Shown piece by piece: positions 13,688 through 28,100 of a stretch of DNA of 64,000 bases. The notes beneath the pieces were generated by a model. That model did not search any database. It was not told the origin of the DNA and saw only the letters and a program-made list of their open reading frames with translations. The stretch lies in contig NC_092565.1 of assembly GCF_037975245.1 (NCBI RefSeq), positions 16,591,499 through 16,655,498 of the forward strand. The letters are read 5' to 3'. Made by a program: the position numbers and the translations under genes. Origin of the DNA: Apostichopus japonicus. Lineage: Eukaryota; Echinodermata; Holothuroidea; Aspidochirotida; Stichopodidae. Every line of letters starts with the position of its first letter. Positions within the stretch are counted from its first letter, which is position 1.

Positions 13688-16600
13688 CCAGCGTAAAGCT
13701 GGATAACTTTGCAGATAATACAAAACTTTACCAGCAATTCTTGTTATCAACACTGTTGTTATTATGGCATCGTCTATACCCGCGCTGTATCATACTTTGC
13801 TTTCAGTGTGAGTTTGCATGCTGTGTCATCTGCTGAAAGATATATACGGGCGATTGAATACTCAAAGAGTATCATATCCATAAGATCCACTTCTGATTCG
13901 CTTCGTATGGGACTCTGTGTAGTTTTGCTAATGAATGCTCTACATCAGCTCTCCACGTACAAATGGTGGAACATTTCCATGACTGACATTAAATATGTTT
14001 GATTAAAATAAAAACCTACTCCAAAAGTATATGTATATAGTAGCTTAATATATCACCTCAACTTTCATTGCGACACGTACCCAGCGTGACTAAGTACAGT
14101 ACCGTGAATGCATGGTGTATAGCCGTGTCAAATGTAACTGCTATTTTAAACTCACAAAAGATACGTGTTGATCTCATAAACTTGAACTTCCTCAAAACGG
14201 AATTCCCTTATCTGGAAACGTGTTCTCTAAAAGTCAGTATTGCGTACTTTGTCTAGATTGAGATTGTTGTTCCTTCTTGTACCATGTTCATTAATTCTAT
14301 ACTTCTTTCAATGTGGGGTCTTTTCCCCGCTTTTGCACTTCCCATTTGACTTTATCACGCTTTGTCTTTTGTATCTGAACCTGTTACTTTCCCTTGAACC
14401 CGAATAGTACGGTCGGCATCACATGATATGGCAAGCCATCAGTCTCAAACCGTGCAGGAATCGACATATACCGATTTAAATCGACATATACCAATTTATT
14501 AAACTGGAATAAGTCGATTTAAATCGGTAAAAGTCAATTTTAAGCTGCTGGAAACTGGTTTAAGTCGAAGGAAATTGGTATATGTCGATTTAAATCGGTA
14601 TACGTCGATTCCCCACGATTTAAGACTGATGGCCCGCCATAGCAGCCCTCCTCTCACTACATGTCAAGTTGCTTTGCTGCAGCTAAAACCTTTGTCAGCC
14701 TAACGAGGGCGAATATCTCAGTCTATGATAACAACTGAGACATTTGTACCACTATTCAGCCCTGCAGGTTACTTCATATGCTTTACAGACCAAGCACTTT
14801 AACTGTCGAGGCTGACTTTATCAGTCAGGTGCGTATCCGGGGGGGCGTTGGGGGCGGGCGCCCCCCGGGTAAGGAAAAGAGGAGAGAAAAAAAGAGAAGA
14901 AAAAGGGAAAAGGAGGGGGGAAAAAGAAAAGGAGGAGAGGAAGGAAGGGAAAAGAAAAAGAAAAAGAGAGAAAAATGAGAAAAGGAGGGAGTAGAAGATA
15001 GCCAAGACCTCGGGAAGAGAAAGAGGAACAGTCATAGTTAAAGCGATGATCCCTATTATATACACAGGGTAGCCAGTGACAGATCAAGGATTACGGAGCG
15101 GGTGTGCGCCTCACCCTACCCCTTACACCGACAACTCCATTTTTGACGTTTCCATATTTCCTCCCTCACTAATGTATCTATATAAATACTATATATGGTC
15201 TATCATAACGCGCGTGTGTGTATGGACGCCTTAAACAATTGTACGATTGTGCAATATGGAACCAACTGTGGCTGATCTTGAACTCGACCGAGTCGTCGGG
15301 GAACATGACGCATTTCGGGAAGGGGGCGACGGCCCCGAGCAAATTTTCTTTATGACATCGCTAGTAATTTCAAAATAGACAATGCTTAGATGCAACTTAC
15401 AAGGCCTGAGAAGTGTCATTTCCAGCGATCTGGGAGGCATTTTCGGCCAAAATTTTTATTGTACGCTTCGCGCCAACTCATGGTGGCGCTTCGCTTAGAT
15501 AGTTTGCCTACCGGCTTCGCCCCTCCCTTGGCAATTACTCGCTACACGCCTGTTCGAGTTTGTAAAGCAAAGAGCAGATATAACATCGTATCAGTGAGCA
15601 TTGAAATGCATGTTCCACGATGAACAGTCTCAAAAACTGTCTATGTGTATCAGGGGCGGATGCAGGATTTTTGACAGGGGGGGGGGGTCTGACTGGTCCA
15701 GCCGCGCCTGATCGAAAGACTATCTAAGCGGAGCGCCACCATCGGTTAGCGCGGAGCGTACCAGAAAATTTTGGGTTTTACAAACCCCCCCAGATGGCCG
15801 GAAACGGCACTTCCCGAGTATTCTAAGCTGCATGTACCTAGCCTGAAAATATGGATCTCATGTCTGCACTTTCTCAATTGATGAGAAAAAAACAATCTAT
15901 GAAATATGGTAATACATATCAGATGAGTTGAGATGATACAAAAATCATAATGCCTTTAACCACCAATCCCCCTCCCGTTCCGTCACCACTGTTTGATGCA
16001 GGGCCGGATCCAGGATTCTGGAAGGGTGAGGGGTTTGGCCTCCAGTGATCCTAGGGTCTAAGGGGAGTGGGTTTCCCTCTATCCATTGTGAAATTCTTGG
16101 ATACTTAAGTACAACAGGGAACCCCCTTCAATTTAGCCATTCAAAGCACCTACAAAAACTCACTCGAAATGTATCTGCATCAGTACGAGTTAGCTAGTTT
16201 TATTGATGATCTATTCATGGTAGATTGGAGAGAACAAACGCCGTGGATGTTTCTCAATGAACTTTCGGACCACTTCGTCAGTGTCGATAGGAGTGTTATA
16301 ATACGTGTTCATGAGAACAAGAGCTGTGAGACGTTCCTTGCCCATTGTTGATCGGAGAACAGTTTTATGCCTTCTCACCGCAGAAAACGATCTCTCATGA
16401 AGAATTCGTCGGCGCATCCTATGCAGCCTACCGCTCTGCCACCTCACCGCCCAAAACAATTCGAACACCACCTCAATTTTGAAACTTTTCGGTCTGAAAA
16501 TTGAGATTTTTAGGCATTTTTTGCACGTGTAGCACGCGTGCACACTATAGTTCATTTGACGGAAAAGACACACCTGGCTGACTTGTAAGGATAACCGCCC

Positions 16601-19600
16601 TTCTGACGTCCTACATGTTTAAAGTTGGCGTTTACTTTAATTATTTTTCTCTCTCTCTTTTTTTCTCTCTTTTTTTTTCTCTTTTTTTTTTCTCTTTTTT
16701 TTTTCTCTCTTTTTTTTTTGGCCAAGAGCAGGGGGTCCGGACCCCCTGGACCCCCCCTGGATCCGCGCCTGTGTATAGTCAAAGGCGTAGGAGCCCAATT
16801 TGATTTGGGGGCTGTAACGAAAAAAAAAAGGTCAACATTTTTCGCGCGCAAAGCGCGCGCTCAATACATCGATGCCAATATCATACAAGCAAGCATCGGT
16901 CATTACATTGCGTGGCATCGTGTACCGAACGGTCCGTGAAAGTTACACAGTATACCCGCCGGATGCTAATGTAAACAACCAAATGTCTTATGTAGATGGA
17001 GAAAAAGCATACAGATCCATTTATGTCAAAACTCTCTTTTACAGTAGTAATGTCGGTCAAGCTTACAACTTTATTTTAATTACCAAGGAGATCATTTTTA
17101 AGCTATTCATTGCTATTTATTTTTCTTTAAGTAGGTGCCCGCCCGAAGAAAATGGGAAAAATTTGGTTGCGGGGGAGGGGGGGGGGGCACTCCTACGGGA
17201 CCTACGCCTATGTGTGTAGTGTTCGGTTTCGATATACCTGATATCGGAAATATCTGCTATTTTTCATTTCCTTCAACCAAGTTTTATAATAGCCATTTAT
17301 AAGAGGTTTTAATATTTCTACACCAATAAATTAACTGTGTCTGAATTTTCAAAAAATTTCCTGACAAACATTCTTCATCATACTTTTCTCTACTCGTGCA
17401 ATTTTGACCTGTCTTTTAGGGGTTCAAGGAGGTTTTTTCTATATTGGTTGTCCATAGATTGAATTTTGTGCAACATTATGGGTATGTTTTGAAGTGATTT
17501 TATTCACGAGAAATGTGAATTTTCAAATTCTCAACAAATAATGGGCTAAAAACCTTGAAAAGTTTGGCTTTCGGACATTGTGGGCCGTGACGTAGAATCA
17601 CCTACAAAGGCAATGATCCATAGGACATGCAATGAGGTCGAACATGATGTGACTGGTGACAATCTTCAAAAGGTTATGGATGGGGGAAAAAACTTGGGAA
17701 ATACTTGGTTCTCAGGCAAAAGTGTACATCTGGTTGCTCATTTTCAAGCCCGAGAAGTGCCATTTCCGGTGATCTGGGGGGTATCAAAACCAGAAATTTT
17801 CTTGTACGCTCCGCGCCAACCGATGGTGGCGCTCCGCTTAGATAGTAATTCGCGCCCCCCGGGTTAGAAAGTCCTGGATACGCGCCTGATCAGTAACGTT
17901 TCTCAAAGTGTGTGTACTTTAATGCCTTTCCCAATGTGGGTATTTGTTCTCACGCTTGTTGCTACAATGTTAGGGTTTATTACTTTTGCAACAATCCGGC
18001 TTGAATAGTTGTCTTCATCGCTATTTTTCTTGTATATTATGCAGAATGACTTCACGAATAACACGATATCAATCCATGTTGGATCAACTTTATATAAAGG
18101 TCGCTATGTAGCTTTTTCTTGTTTTTACTTTTTACTATAACGTTAACATTCATAGCAGCCTCTCAACTAAGATAATATACTATCTTTACACAGGGTTTAG
18201 AAGCTTTTGTCGTGAATGGACTGTTATACTTGTTAACAAGATTCAAATGCTGCATGCATTCTTGGCTGCTTTTATAGTGAGTCCATATACTGGTAATCGT
18301 ATTCTAGCAAATTAGTTACTTTAACTACTACTGTTGTCTCGTACTACAAGTCTGAATGTGTTGTTCGCAGGCGCGTAGCCGGGGGGGGGGGGGGGTCGAA
18401 GGGGGCGACCGCCCCCCTTGAGCATATTTGTTTGAATGTTTTTATGATATCGCTAGTAATTTCAAGCTTTTAGATGGGAAGTGCCATTTCCAGCGATCTG
18501 GGAGGCAGTTTGAGCCAATTTTTTTTTTTTTTTTTTTTACGCATACCGCCAACTTATGGTGGCGCTACGCTTAGATAGTTTTCAATGCAGAATCTACGCG
18601 CCTGGTTGTTCGACATATTTCCCAAGTTGATGTCTGTGTTACTATTTATGAATTGATATCCATACAGATGTTCCAGCGTGTGGACCAACAGGTGTTTGTA
18701 CTTGCTATGACAGTGAAGCTGATTGTGCGGATAAAGGTTTGGTTGCCTTGCCAAGAAACCTGTCATCCGACTTGCTTTACATGTAAGTGTGAGTACGTAA
18801 TTACACGTGAGCATGTGACAAGATCTAGGCCTATATAACACCCGTAGGCTGGGATGTACGTTCAATGTTTCTTGGCTTCACCTCATGTGATTGGACCACT
18901 GCAGCAAGGTGTTAATTAAAGTAATACCTTCGGAGGTGGGCTATATGATTTGGCCAATAAACACGTCGAATAAAATAACCCATGATAGTGTCCGCCACGT
19001 CTCTAGGGCAATTTTTTCAGTCACGATAAGCGTTTGAATAAGAATTGTCTCATGATCATAACCCTCATTGCCAGCATTTTAATTTATTCAACTCAACAGC
19101 CAATCAAATTGAACTTTTGTCGTTTATTATGGAGTAATCGACATTGTAATTTGTAGGCAGCCTAACTGTATATTTCTACTGATGTTTGTTTTTTTCCGAT
19201 AAAATATACTGAAGGTAGTTTGTGTAAAGAAGTGCACGATCAAATGATATGTAAAAACTTCGAAATCCTGCCTACAACACTCACATGGCTCAAGCAGAAT
19301 AATGTGCTAGAATTGACCTTAGAAACCCATATCTTACTTAAGTCATTTCAAATTTCGAGTGTCTTAAGGCGTCTTCGTTCTTTTACTCACGAGTTTGTGC
19401 ATTTTTCTTTCTGTACAGAGACCTTTCAAGCAATGCAATTGAATGTGTTCCCACGGAATTTTTCGAACGATTTACCAATCTGAAACAATTGTAAGTATTT
19501 TCTTTCTTATATTCAGGTTTCCAGGAGCATGACTGATACAGATTCTGGCCACACATAACTTGTATAGCAGTGTACAATGCAGTCACTAGCTTTCAATATG

Positions 19601-22060
19601 TACCATGATTGCAACTGAAATTCTTTAATTTGTATAGATTACTTTCATTATAAGAAGAATACTGTTATTTTTCATTTTGTGTATGATACATCAATTGATA
19701 TATCACTTTATAAGAATATCTTGTTCTTCACTTATTTTTCCTTCACAGACAATTCAATAAGAATCATATTCGAAGATCATTTCACCTTCCGAAAAGTCTA
19801 GACACGCTGTGAGGAGAAAACGTTTGCAATACAACTAACTATTAAATATATTGATAGCTAAACATTTTAGAATACAGTTATTATTTTTTTAGTGTGTAAA
19901 ATCTCAAATTTGGCCAGCTACTATTCGTGGTTCTTACGTTTTCTACTAAAAAACTATAGCAAAACATAAGTTTCTTATATTTTGCAAGAAAGTATAGCTG
20001 TCTTTGTATATCTTTACGTGTATATAAGTATTCGGACAAACAGCTACCACACTAGAAATATGAATGTGTATGTATGAATGTATTTTAGATCCTCCTGCAA
20101 GCAGGAACTCGCGAAGAAGCCTCATTGGCTTATCAAAGCCGCAAGCTGACCGAAGTCAATCCCTTACATTCATATTTAACGTCCATGATTTTGAATTGTC
20201 AATTGACAACAACTCTATAACTGGACGACATACATTAATCTTGGAGTGACTCGAACCGGGGACCGTATGAGTTCCCGGTTATTTAATATAAATATTTTAA
20301 AAAATCGACAAAAGTTGTTGGTACTTGAATCCGACATTACGAATTTCATTTCGGACACTGTACGTATATATAACTATAGAAAAGAGCAATACAATATAAT
20401 GAAACAGTTTGATAAACCTGTGATTAAACCGTGTTTGTTATTTTAATTAATTATTATTTCTTATTTCATTGCAGTTACATTGAATATAATCAACTCGAAG
20501 AAGTAAACAATTTCTTTATTCACTGCGATAACCTACAAACTGTGTAAGTCAATAGTGTATACCTAAACCTATATCTAACTTATAATTAATATAACCAACT
20601 CATGATTGGAGACGGGTAAGTCCATGTACTCTGCCCACGTGATCTGCCCATATGATGTAACGTGTATCATTCTGTTGTTTCATCATAGTAGATCATCAAA
20701 TTTAATATATATATATATATATATTATATGTGAAATGTGAATATATGAGATATTGAAGAAACTGTAACGTAGCGCAATATTTTAAGCCAGAAGGTTAGAC
20801 TGTTGCTACTTTCCAAATTAATCCATTATTATTCTGCTTTGTTGTTTTTTGTCTCCTTAGATCGCTGTTCGAAAATAAGATAAGAAACATACCAGAACAT
20901 GTCTTTCAAGGATGTTCCAAACTAAAACTATTGTAAGTCCCATTCCACTACTTTTACAGCTAACCAAAAGCAACATTAAAAGCATAAGAAAAAACAACAA
21001 CAAACAAAAGGAATAGAGAGCAATCAACTCTCTGCTTCACAGCTAGTTCCGATGAGATGTATACAATTTATTCACTTCAAGTGCCTTTGGATAAACAGCT
21101 TTGGTCAAACATGGACTACCCATAAATGTGAGTTAAATCAGTTAAAACACTTCCAATTGGGTCAACACAGTCTTTGAATATTGTGAAATAAATTCAAAAT
21201 CGGTAAGTGCATGTTGTAGAAGCATGAATGAAAAGATGTTAACACTGGTCAAAAACTGTTTTAGATGGGTAAAAATATTTTTAATGTATCGTTGTTAGTA
21301 AGCCTGAAGAAGAAAGTAAATGCGATAATCAATTCCAGTTGACTATAAATTGGAGTCGCTGACGCAACCATCATTATGCAGATATGTGACAGAGAGGCCA
21401 ATTCCTCGACGATCTAAGGATATCACCCTGTATGGAAATATGATCTGTATAAAATCTTAATGTTAACAGAACTACACTTTACTTTCAAGTTCCTTTGGAA
21501 AGAATACAGAAATTCTGAACTGCTTTGCTCATGGTTTAGAGAAAATAACATGACATGAGGAAACAAGAGAACTTGATGTTAAAAAGCTTTAGATTTAGGC
21601 CCATTGGTTAAACGAGGTACAAGTGCCGGGCGTCTTGCGGCCAAAAACGGGTGATTTTAAATTATTCGTAATGTTTCCTTTTCTCATGTAAGAATAAAAA
21701 AAGGTGACGTTTGATATCATTTATTTGAACATATGCATTGTTAACTAATTTCGTGACGGGTGGTGCCAACGTGGATCGTTGAATGTTTGTACTTTCCTAC
21801 ACCCTTGTTCTACTTCCACAGAAATTTAGACGCAAATCACTTGTCACGACTTTGGAACTACAGTTTTGCTGGGCTTGACTCTTTAACAACGTTGTACGTA
21901 CATGTGCTACTCAATAGAATATTGCTATCATCTTTTTTGGTACATACTTAACGTTTTTTTTCTAATAAAAGCATTCCGCTGGTGTACGAACATTTTAGTA
22001 TCAAGCTTCATAAATTTTACACTGGTTTAAGCGTATAATGTAAATATATATAAATATATA

Positions 22061-22117
<57 letters not shown>

Positions 22118-25100
22118 GCTATACTTCAATCTCAATTTCAAATACTAATTTTGACCTTCGCTCCCGACAGAAGTATGCAATGGAATGCTGGGCCTTACTT
22201 CCTTTCTGAGGAATCAATATCAATAGTGTGTTCTACCCTTGAAGAATTGTAAGTATGTAGCTAGTATATAGCTAAGTATATAGCTAGTATACAATATATA
22301 TATGTAATTATATAGCTAGTATATTGTAAGTATATAGCTACAGAATATGACACCTGCAGAAGTAAGTACTTTACATTATCTTCGGAATATTGATGCCATG
22401 TTATTTTATGTCTCTATTATGTCTATAGAACCCTCAATTAGCAGACCATTAAGATCACACAGTTAAAAATCTAACCGGTCGAGTAAAAACCATCCCAATT
22501 CCTGGTTTTATGACATGGGTTTAAAGCCTCCGTCATTATGTTAACACGTCAGCTTAATTACAACAAGCAATTTAACTGGTACTCCTTAATATAAAAATTA
22601 TTGAAAATAAATGTAAACAAGGTAAGAAATAAATAAGAAAACTAACTTACCAAGTATTGATTCTCTTGCATCTAACTGTTATCAGCAGCCTTTCGTAGCT
22701 AATATCGCAGCCAATAACGAAAGAATTACAAATCGATTTTCTCGTTTTACTGTGTAGATGTAAATATATTAAAAATACGGTTTACACAAAACTGTTACTC
22801 AGCGATATCATGATGTCAAAAACGATATGATTTCTTCATGATTCCAAATGACCTTTACAATAGTATAAATATACTTACTGACAACTATCGGCCCCCTTAC
22901 CCCAGTGCTGTCACGGACGATCACGCAAACGCAATGTCCACTATTAAACCCGCACCCGCAGATAGTACAGGGGTTACGATAGTAAAATAAAAACGGGTTG
23001 TCTGCAGAGGTAAGCTGGTTTACAATACAATACAAAATGTCAAGGTTAGCAAATACAATTGTGATAATGCTAAGTGATTGAACACCCTATGATAAATTCT
23101 ATATAGCGAACGAAGCCCCTCCATTATCACCCTTAATGCGCAAGTTGTATTCATCTCTGGCATATTTCCATTATTGGCATTTTTCCGTTACTGGCATATT
23201 TCCATTCTGCATCTCTGTAGCTTCATAGATTTTATTATGAACTATGGCGTAACTGTCTTTTAATGTTGTCATATTAAGTTGGGGACAAAGTTTTTTTTGG
23301 CAAACGTTTGGCAGACTATCAACTTTAAAGGTCAAGTGACACGTAACAGATTTCCTTCAAACTTGCACAAATTGAGAAGCTACATATCAAAACCCTATAC
23401 TCCAAATTTGGAGTTCTACGATTGTTCCTTTGCTGTTTTAATTAAGTTAATAACCAAGCTAATCCCGTAAGATAATGACGTCACGGGGGAACCGCCAATG
23501 TTACCAAAACTAGAAAGGCCTAATATGCTAACCGAGATCAAAGCCGTAAACAATACGTCACGGACAGTAAACAAAATATCATATGAGAATGGGTGCACAA
23601 CAGTACAAGAAAGTTTTGTGTTCGTCAAACACTGTATACAACGATATCTTAGTACCAGTGCACTCGGCCAGCCTAGCTGCCTAAGTAAAGATTGGCTTGG
23701 ACCTTCGAGTGAATCTTATGTGTGTGTTTCCTATCGCCTATCCGCGCAACTTGGACTTGGAACACCAACAGCTCGCCGTCTACAAGACAATGCCGTTCCT
23801 TCTCTATTTGGAGAAAGTATCTTCAAATCTCGAGAAGATATAGAAACAAGTAGACCAGTGGTTGAGAAGCTGGATCGGAAGAGAGTAAGTGTATTACTAA
23901 CTTAGTATTATTACTAACTTACAGTAGGCTAATTCTTATAATTTCGTTCAGTTAGTTAGGCCCTAAATTAGGTATGGCGACGATAAAGTTAGGCGTGGGC
24001 TAGGGCTAACAAAACTTGTATCAGTGGTACATCATGAAAAATCCAGGATAACAATCATCAGATGTTTACATGTCATTTTGCCCAATAATGTGCTCCCACC
24101 TATCTTCATACTCATAGCTCATATGTTGAGCAGTAAATGACATCCTTATATTTTGCCATTTTTGGTGGTAGGGCTGCAATTTTTGTTACAAGAGAAAACG
24201 CTTGTGAAAGGTGCTTTCAAACAAACAAACTGCTTTCTTAAATGAACTTTCATAACTTCCTTGTTATTTTCTTTCCCAATTTTCACTACTTAGATTAATC
24301 TAGAAGCTGTTCCCCAACCAACTGCAGTGAAAATACAAAAGCAGGATTCTGCAGAATGTACATCTCCATCTAAAGGTAGCATGATCTTATATACATGTGC
24401 TTGTAATTACCGAAAAACAGTTGGGAAATGGGGGAGGGGAGGGTGGTGACAGGCATTAAAGATTTAAGTAGTCAGTTTTGAACGGGATACAAGGAATCTC
24501 CACCAGTAAAACATCGAGGCATGTATATGGGGGGGGGGGGGCAAGCTACCTGACAAAAAGGAGGCAGCAGTAGTACGCCCGAAAGGTCCCCATAAATAGG
24601 CATAAATAGAGTGATGGATGGGGGAAGCTGACTAGGGGATAACATACATTGTATTTTATCCATCATATCCGCTTGCCTGACGAGAGTGGTTGAGGAGGCT
24701 ATACCTGATGGCTTCACAGGAAAATATATAGGCTACATCTATAGTTACTGAGAGAAGGGATATTATTTTGTAGTTAAACTATATGAAACCAAGCTGAAGT
24801 CATTTGAAATGCTCATGGTGTGAGTGGCCCATATTTTTGCAGCCACATAAAGTAGAAGGGTATGCTCTCCTTGAGAAAAGAGAAGTGAACCATCTAGGCA
24901 GCTGACCCCTGTCCTAGAGTAGCCTACTGTATGTGTGTGGTATAATAAGCGTTTATTCTAATTTTCAGTGAATGTAACACATGTAGAAGTCCAGTGTTCA
25001 CTGGTCCCCCTACCACCATTGAAGTTGTTGACTGAACCAACAGAGACAAGAACACCATCAAAGCAACCAGGGCCATCTCACAGTGGCGATGATTGTCTGT

Positions 25101-28100
25101 CTGCTGCTGTGGCATCCTCATCGGGATACACCGAAAAAACCGCCAGGTAGTCCGGACTACACTCCATCAGTTCACTCATCTGATGAATCTGAACATGACA
25201 AAGATGATGCTTCAAGGTAATTTTCAAGATTGATAGTAGATTAGTCTGGAAAATCAATTGGTGCTAACACTTTCCGGAAAGAGGATCATTATTAACTTTG
25301 ACACCAACACTGTGGAGCAGTCTGGAATGTGTGGTGAGGCCATCAGTCTTTACTTCAATTAGCGTATACATACTGTATCTGGTAGAGTTGTCACAGCGGT
25401 ATGTGAACAAGAAATAAAGGCACAAACAAGTAGTTGGATTTAACAGAGTATATTATATCTTCACTTGGCTGGATATCTGCTACTGAATACAAATGGTGAA
25501 AGTTTCATCTTATACACTCTTTTACCATGGATTACAAGGGGATGGGACAGGATGTAATACTCTGTCCACATGTTTACTTTACTAAATAAACAGTGGTTAA
25601 GCTACTGAGACAATAACCACACATCCTGCTGAAGATTACATAATCCATAATATTAGGTGCACAAACAGGTGTAGGGTTTTTGTTGTAATCAGTAAAAAAT
25701 ATATTGGAATTGTTCAGGCACAAGTGGTCAGGTAAAACATGACCCATGTATCCACACCAATCGAGGTGTATCAGCTGTCGCCTTAGTTGGGCATCCAAAG
25801 ACTTGACTGACAACTGTGCATTGTGCCATGACTTTTGACCGAAATGGAGTGATTGGAATGCCTCTATCTAAATGGTATGTTTTCATGAACTATTATTCTT
25901 CATATCTTTACTATTCTACAGATTACGTATGGAACTGTTTGACTGCTTGCACAACTTCTGCAGAAGTGGAACTCTGGGAGAGGAGTGTCCTGTTCCTGTC
26001 AGAAAAGAGCCACCACCACTTGCAAGCTCCTATATTCATCCGAACAATGAGGATGCCATAAAACAACACCGAAGCAGATTTCAAAAGCTTTGCTGAAGTG
26101 GTTGATGGCCTCCCAATTTCTAATTTTGTTTCATTGTAGTTGAGAGCAATCGCTTTATGATCAAGTAACCTTGATATTCCATGGATTAATGAACAATTTC
26201 AGATTGATTTTCATTACACTTTTATTAAAATGAAAGCCTACGCTCTCCAGATCCCATTGACATAGTGGTTTAGGCTACTTCATTCAAACTGTTCTTCTAT
26301 TTTAACCTAGTATATTTGAGATTTCAATCATCCAGATTTTGTTGGCAGGCTACTAGAAGTGACAGCTTTGCTTACAAGAGAGAATTTATACAAAAAATTA
26401 ACTTGAGTTTTTATTATTTATTACTGTTATGTACTTCCCAAACTTGAAAATGTAAAAATTCATCCAAGATTGTAGTTAATACCATGAACCAGAAAAATGT
26501 ATGCTGGAATTCCAAAATGTTCACCATTCAGCCACAAAACAGACAGGACTGGACCCTGTTTCATTAAACTTTGCAGAAATGATAGTTTGACTTGGCATAC
26601 AAAGTCCACATTCTCACAGTCTTGGTAATTTAAACCCTTCATACTGTTCAGATGGAAAAGCTGCTCGAATCCTCCTTACAGCACAGGATGGGAGAACAAC
26701 ACGAACCTCTTTCCCTAAAAACTGCCAGCACATCCGTACAAGTTGTCTGTATACTGTGTGTCTGTATTTCCTGTAAAATAATCATATGAAAATCAGCTAT
26801 GAAAGATGAACACACAAAAGCTTGGTAGCCATCTGGGGACGTCAATTTTAAAATAAATCTCCATATGATTTCCAGAATTTTGATTGGCCCGTAAATCTGC
26901 CTCCCCTAAAGTTTCAGGCCTAGCTATGCAATTTACACAAACTGATCATTGAATCTCGGTGACTAAAATTTGTAAATGGATCATGCCCAAGCATGGTGGA
27001 CATTTTTTGTGTGGGATTTGGTTCCGTGGCTCAGTGTAAATGACTACTATGTCAGTCAGCATGATAAGGGTTAACCTCAAGGACATTGCACCAGTTTTTG
27101 TTTTTGCACAAAATGTCCTAATCAGAAGCAGGTTTTGAACATGGTGCACACATTTTCTTGATCTAATCTATATCTTAATGTAATTCCCTTCACAACAAAA
27201 CTAAACTATGAATACAAGCACACCCTCTGTATTGTTACATCATTCAACAGCAGGTCAGAGCAATGAATAAAGGTATACAACAAATATAATGTATTCTCTA
27301 CTTACTAATGGATGCTATTTTCCTGTGCACGGCCACCATACTGTTGACGGTACACGTTGTAGGCTGTCTGTAGCACCCATGGGTTCAGGCACACAGCTTC
27401 AAAACCTGGGTGTAAGGTGATGCATGCAGCACCTTCTTCATCCATCACATTCCTTACTTTTTCTATTTCCCTGCAGCATCTACACTCCCTTGCTGTAGGC
27501 ATCACAGCACACTGGCCACAAGACACCTGTAAACAATGCAAACCAGTTCAAATGATAAAGAGCCAATTTTCAATGACTTCATACCGGCCTCAATTATTGG
27601 GCATACTAACATGTCAAAATAAAAAAAAAAACCTCTGAAGGGTTGTCTACAATTGAAGCTCCTTATAAGTGGAGGAGGGGGTAGCCTCTTCTTAGAGTTC
27701 TTGCCTCTGTTGGGACAATGCTGCAATGGAAAATAAAACATGCCGATGTTGCCTCGTTTCCAACTGTTTTTCCCACTTCTGAATCCATTCCCTAGATTGA
27801 GAAAATCTGGTTATGAAATTAGCTTAAGCAAAAATGACGAAAAGCTGGTGTGAGGTGCCACCTTCTCCCTCCCCCACCCTTTCCCTAATTTGTGGTAACT
27901 TCACTCATTTGCCACTACAACTGCTAGGAAATTAATAATAGACCACCTCTGAATTTGTTGTGCACTCTTCCAATTGGCTCCTTCAATCTACTAACCAAAT
28001 GAAATATGTCTGTGTGACATGTTCCTGGGGCATGTGCTGCCACAACTTTTAAGGAAAATAGTAACTCCCTTAACTTAACTCGACCGCACTCTCATCTTAA

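Larger units (their letters stand above)
14826..17888 (+). mobile_element. hAT-like element with nested insertion, copy 1
   Basis: Starts CAGGTGCGTATCCGG and ends CTGGATACGCGCCTG, flanked by ATCAGT on both sides (14820-14825 and 17889-17894). It is 3,063 bp including a later 1.1-kb insertion at 15651-16771; the copy-2 version without it is 1,912 bp. It contains a purine-rich tract (14870-14990), modules with GCGCCACCATNNGTTNGCGC, and a segment at 16785-17220 bounded by GGCGTAGGAGCCC and GACCTACGCC that may be another nested element. No transposase of its own is visible. Confidence 0.7.

Noticed and set aside
27306-27526. A true P2X receptor gene
   Set aside because: Only the cytoplasmic C-terminal-type domain is encoded. 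The first exon starts its own acidic N-terminus, and no channel spans or ATP-binding ectodomain are nearby.
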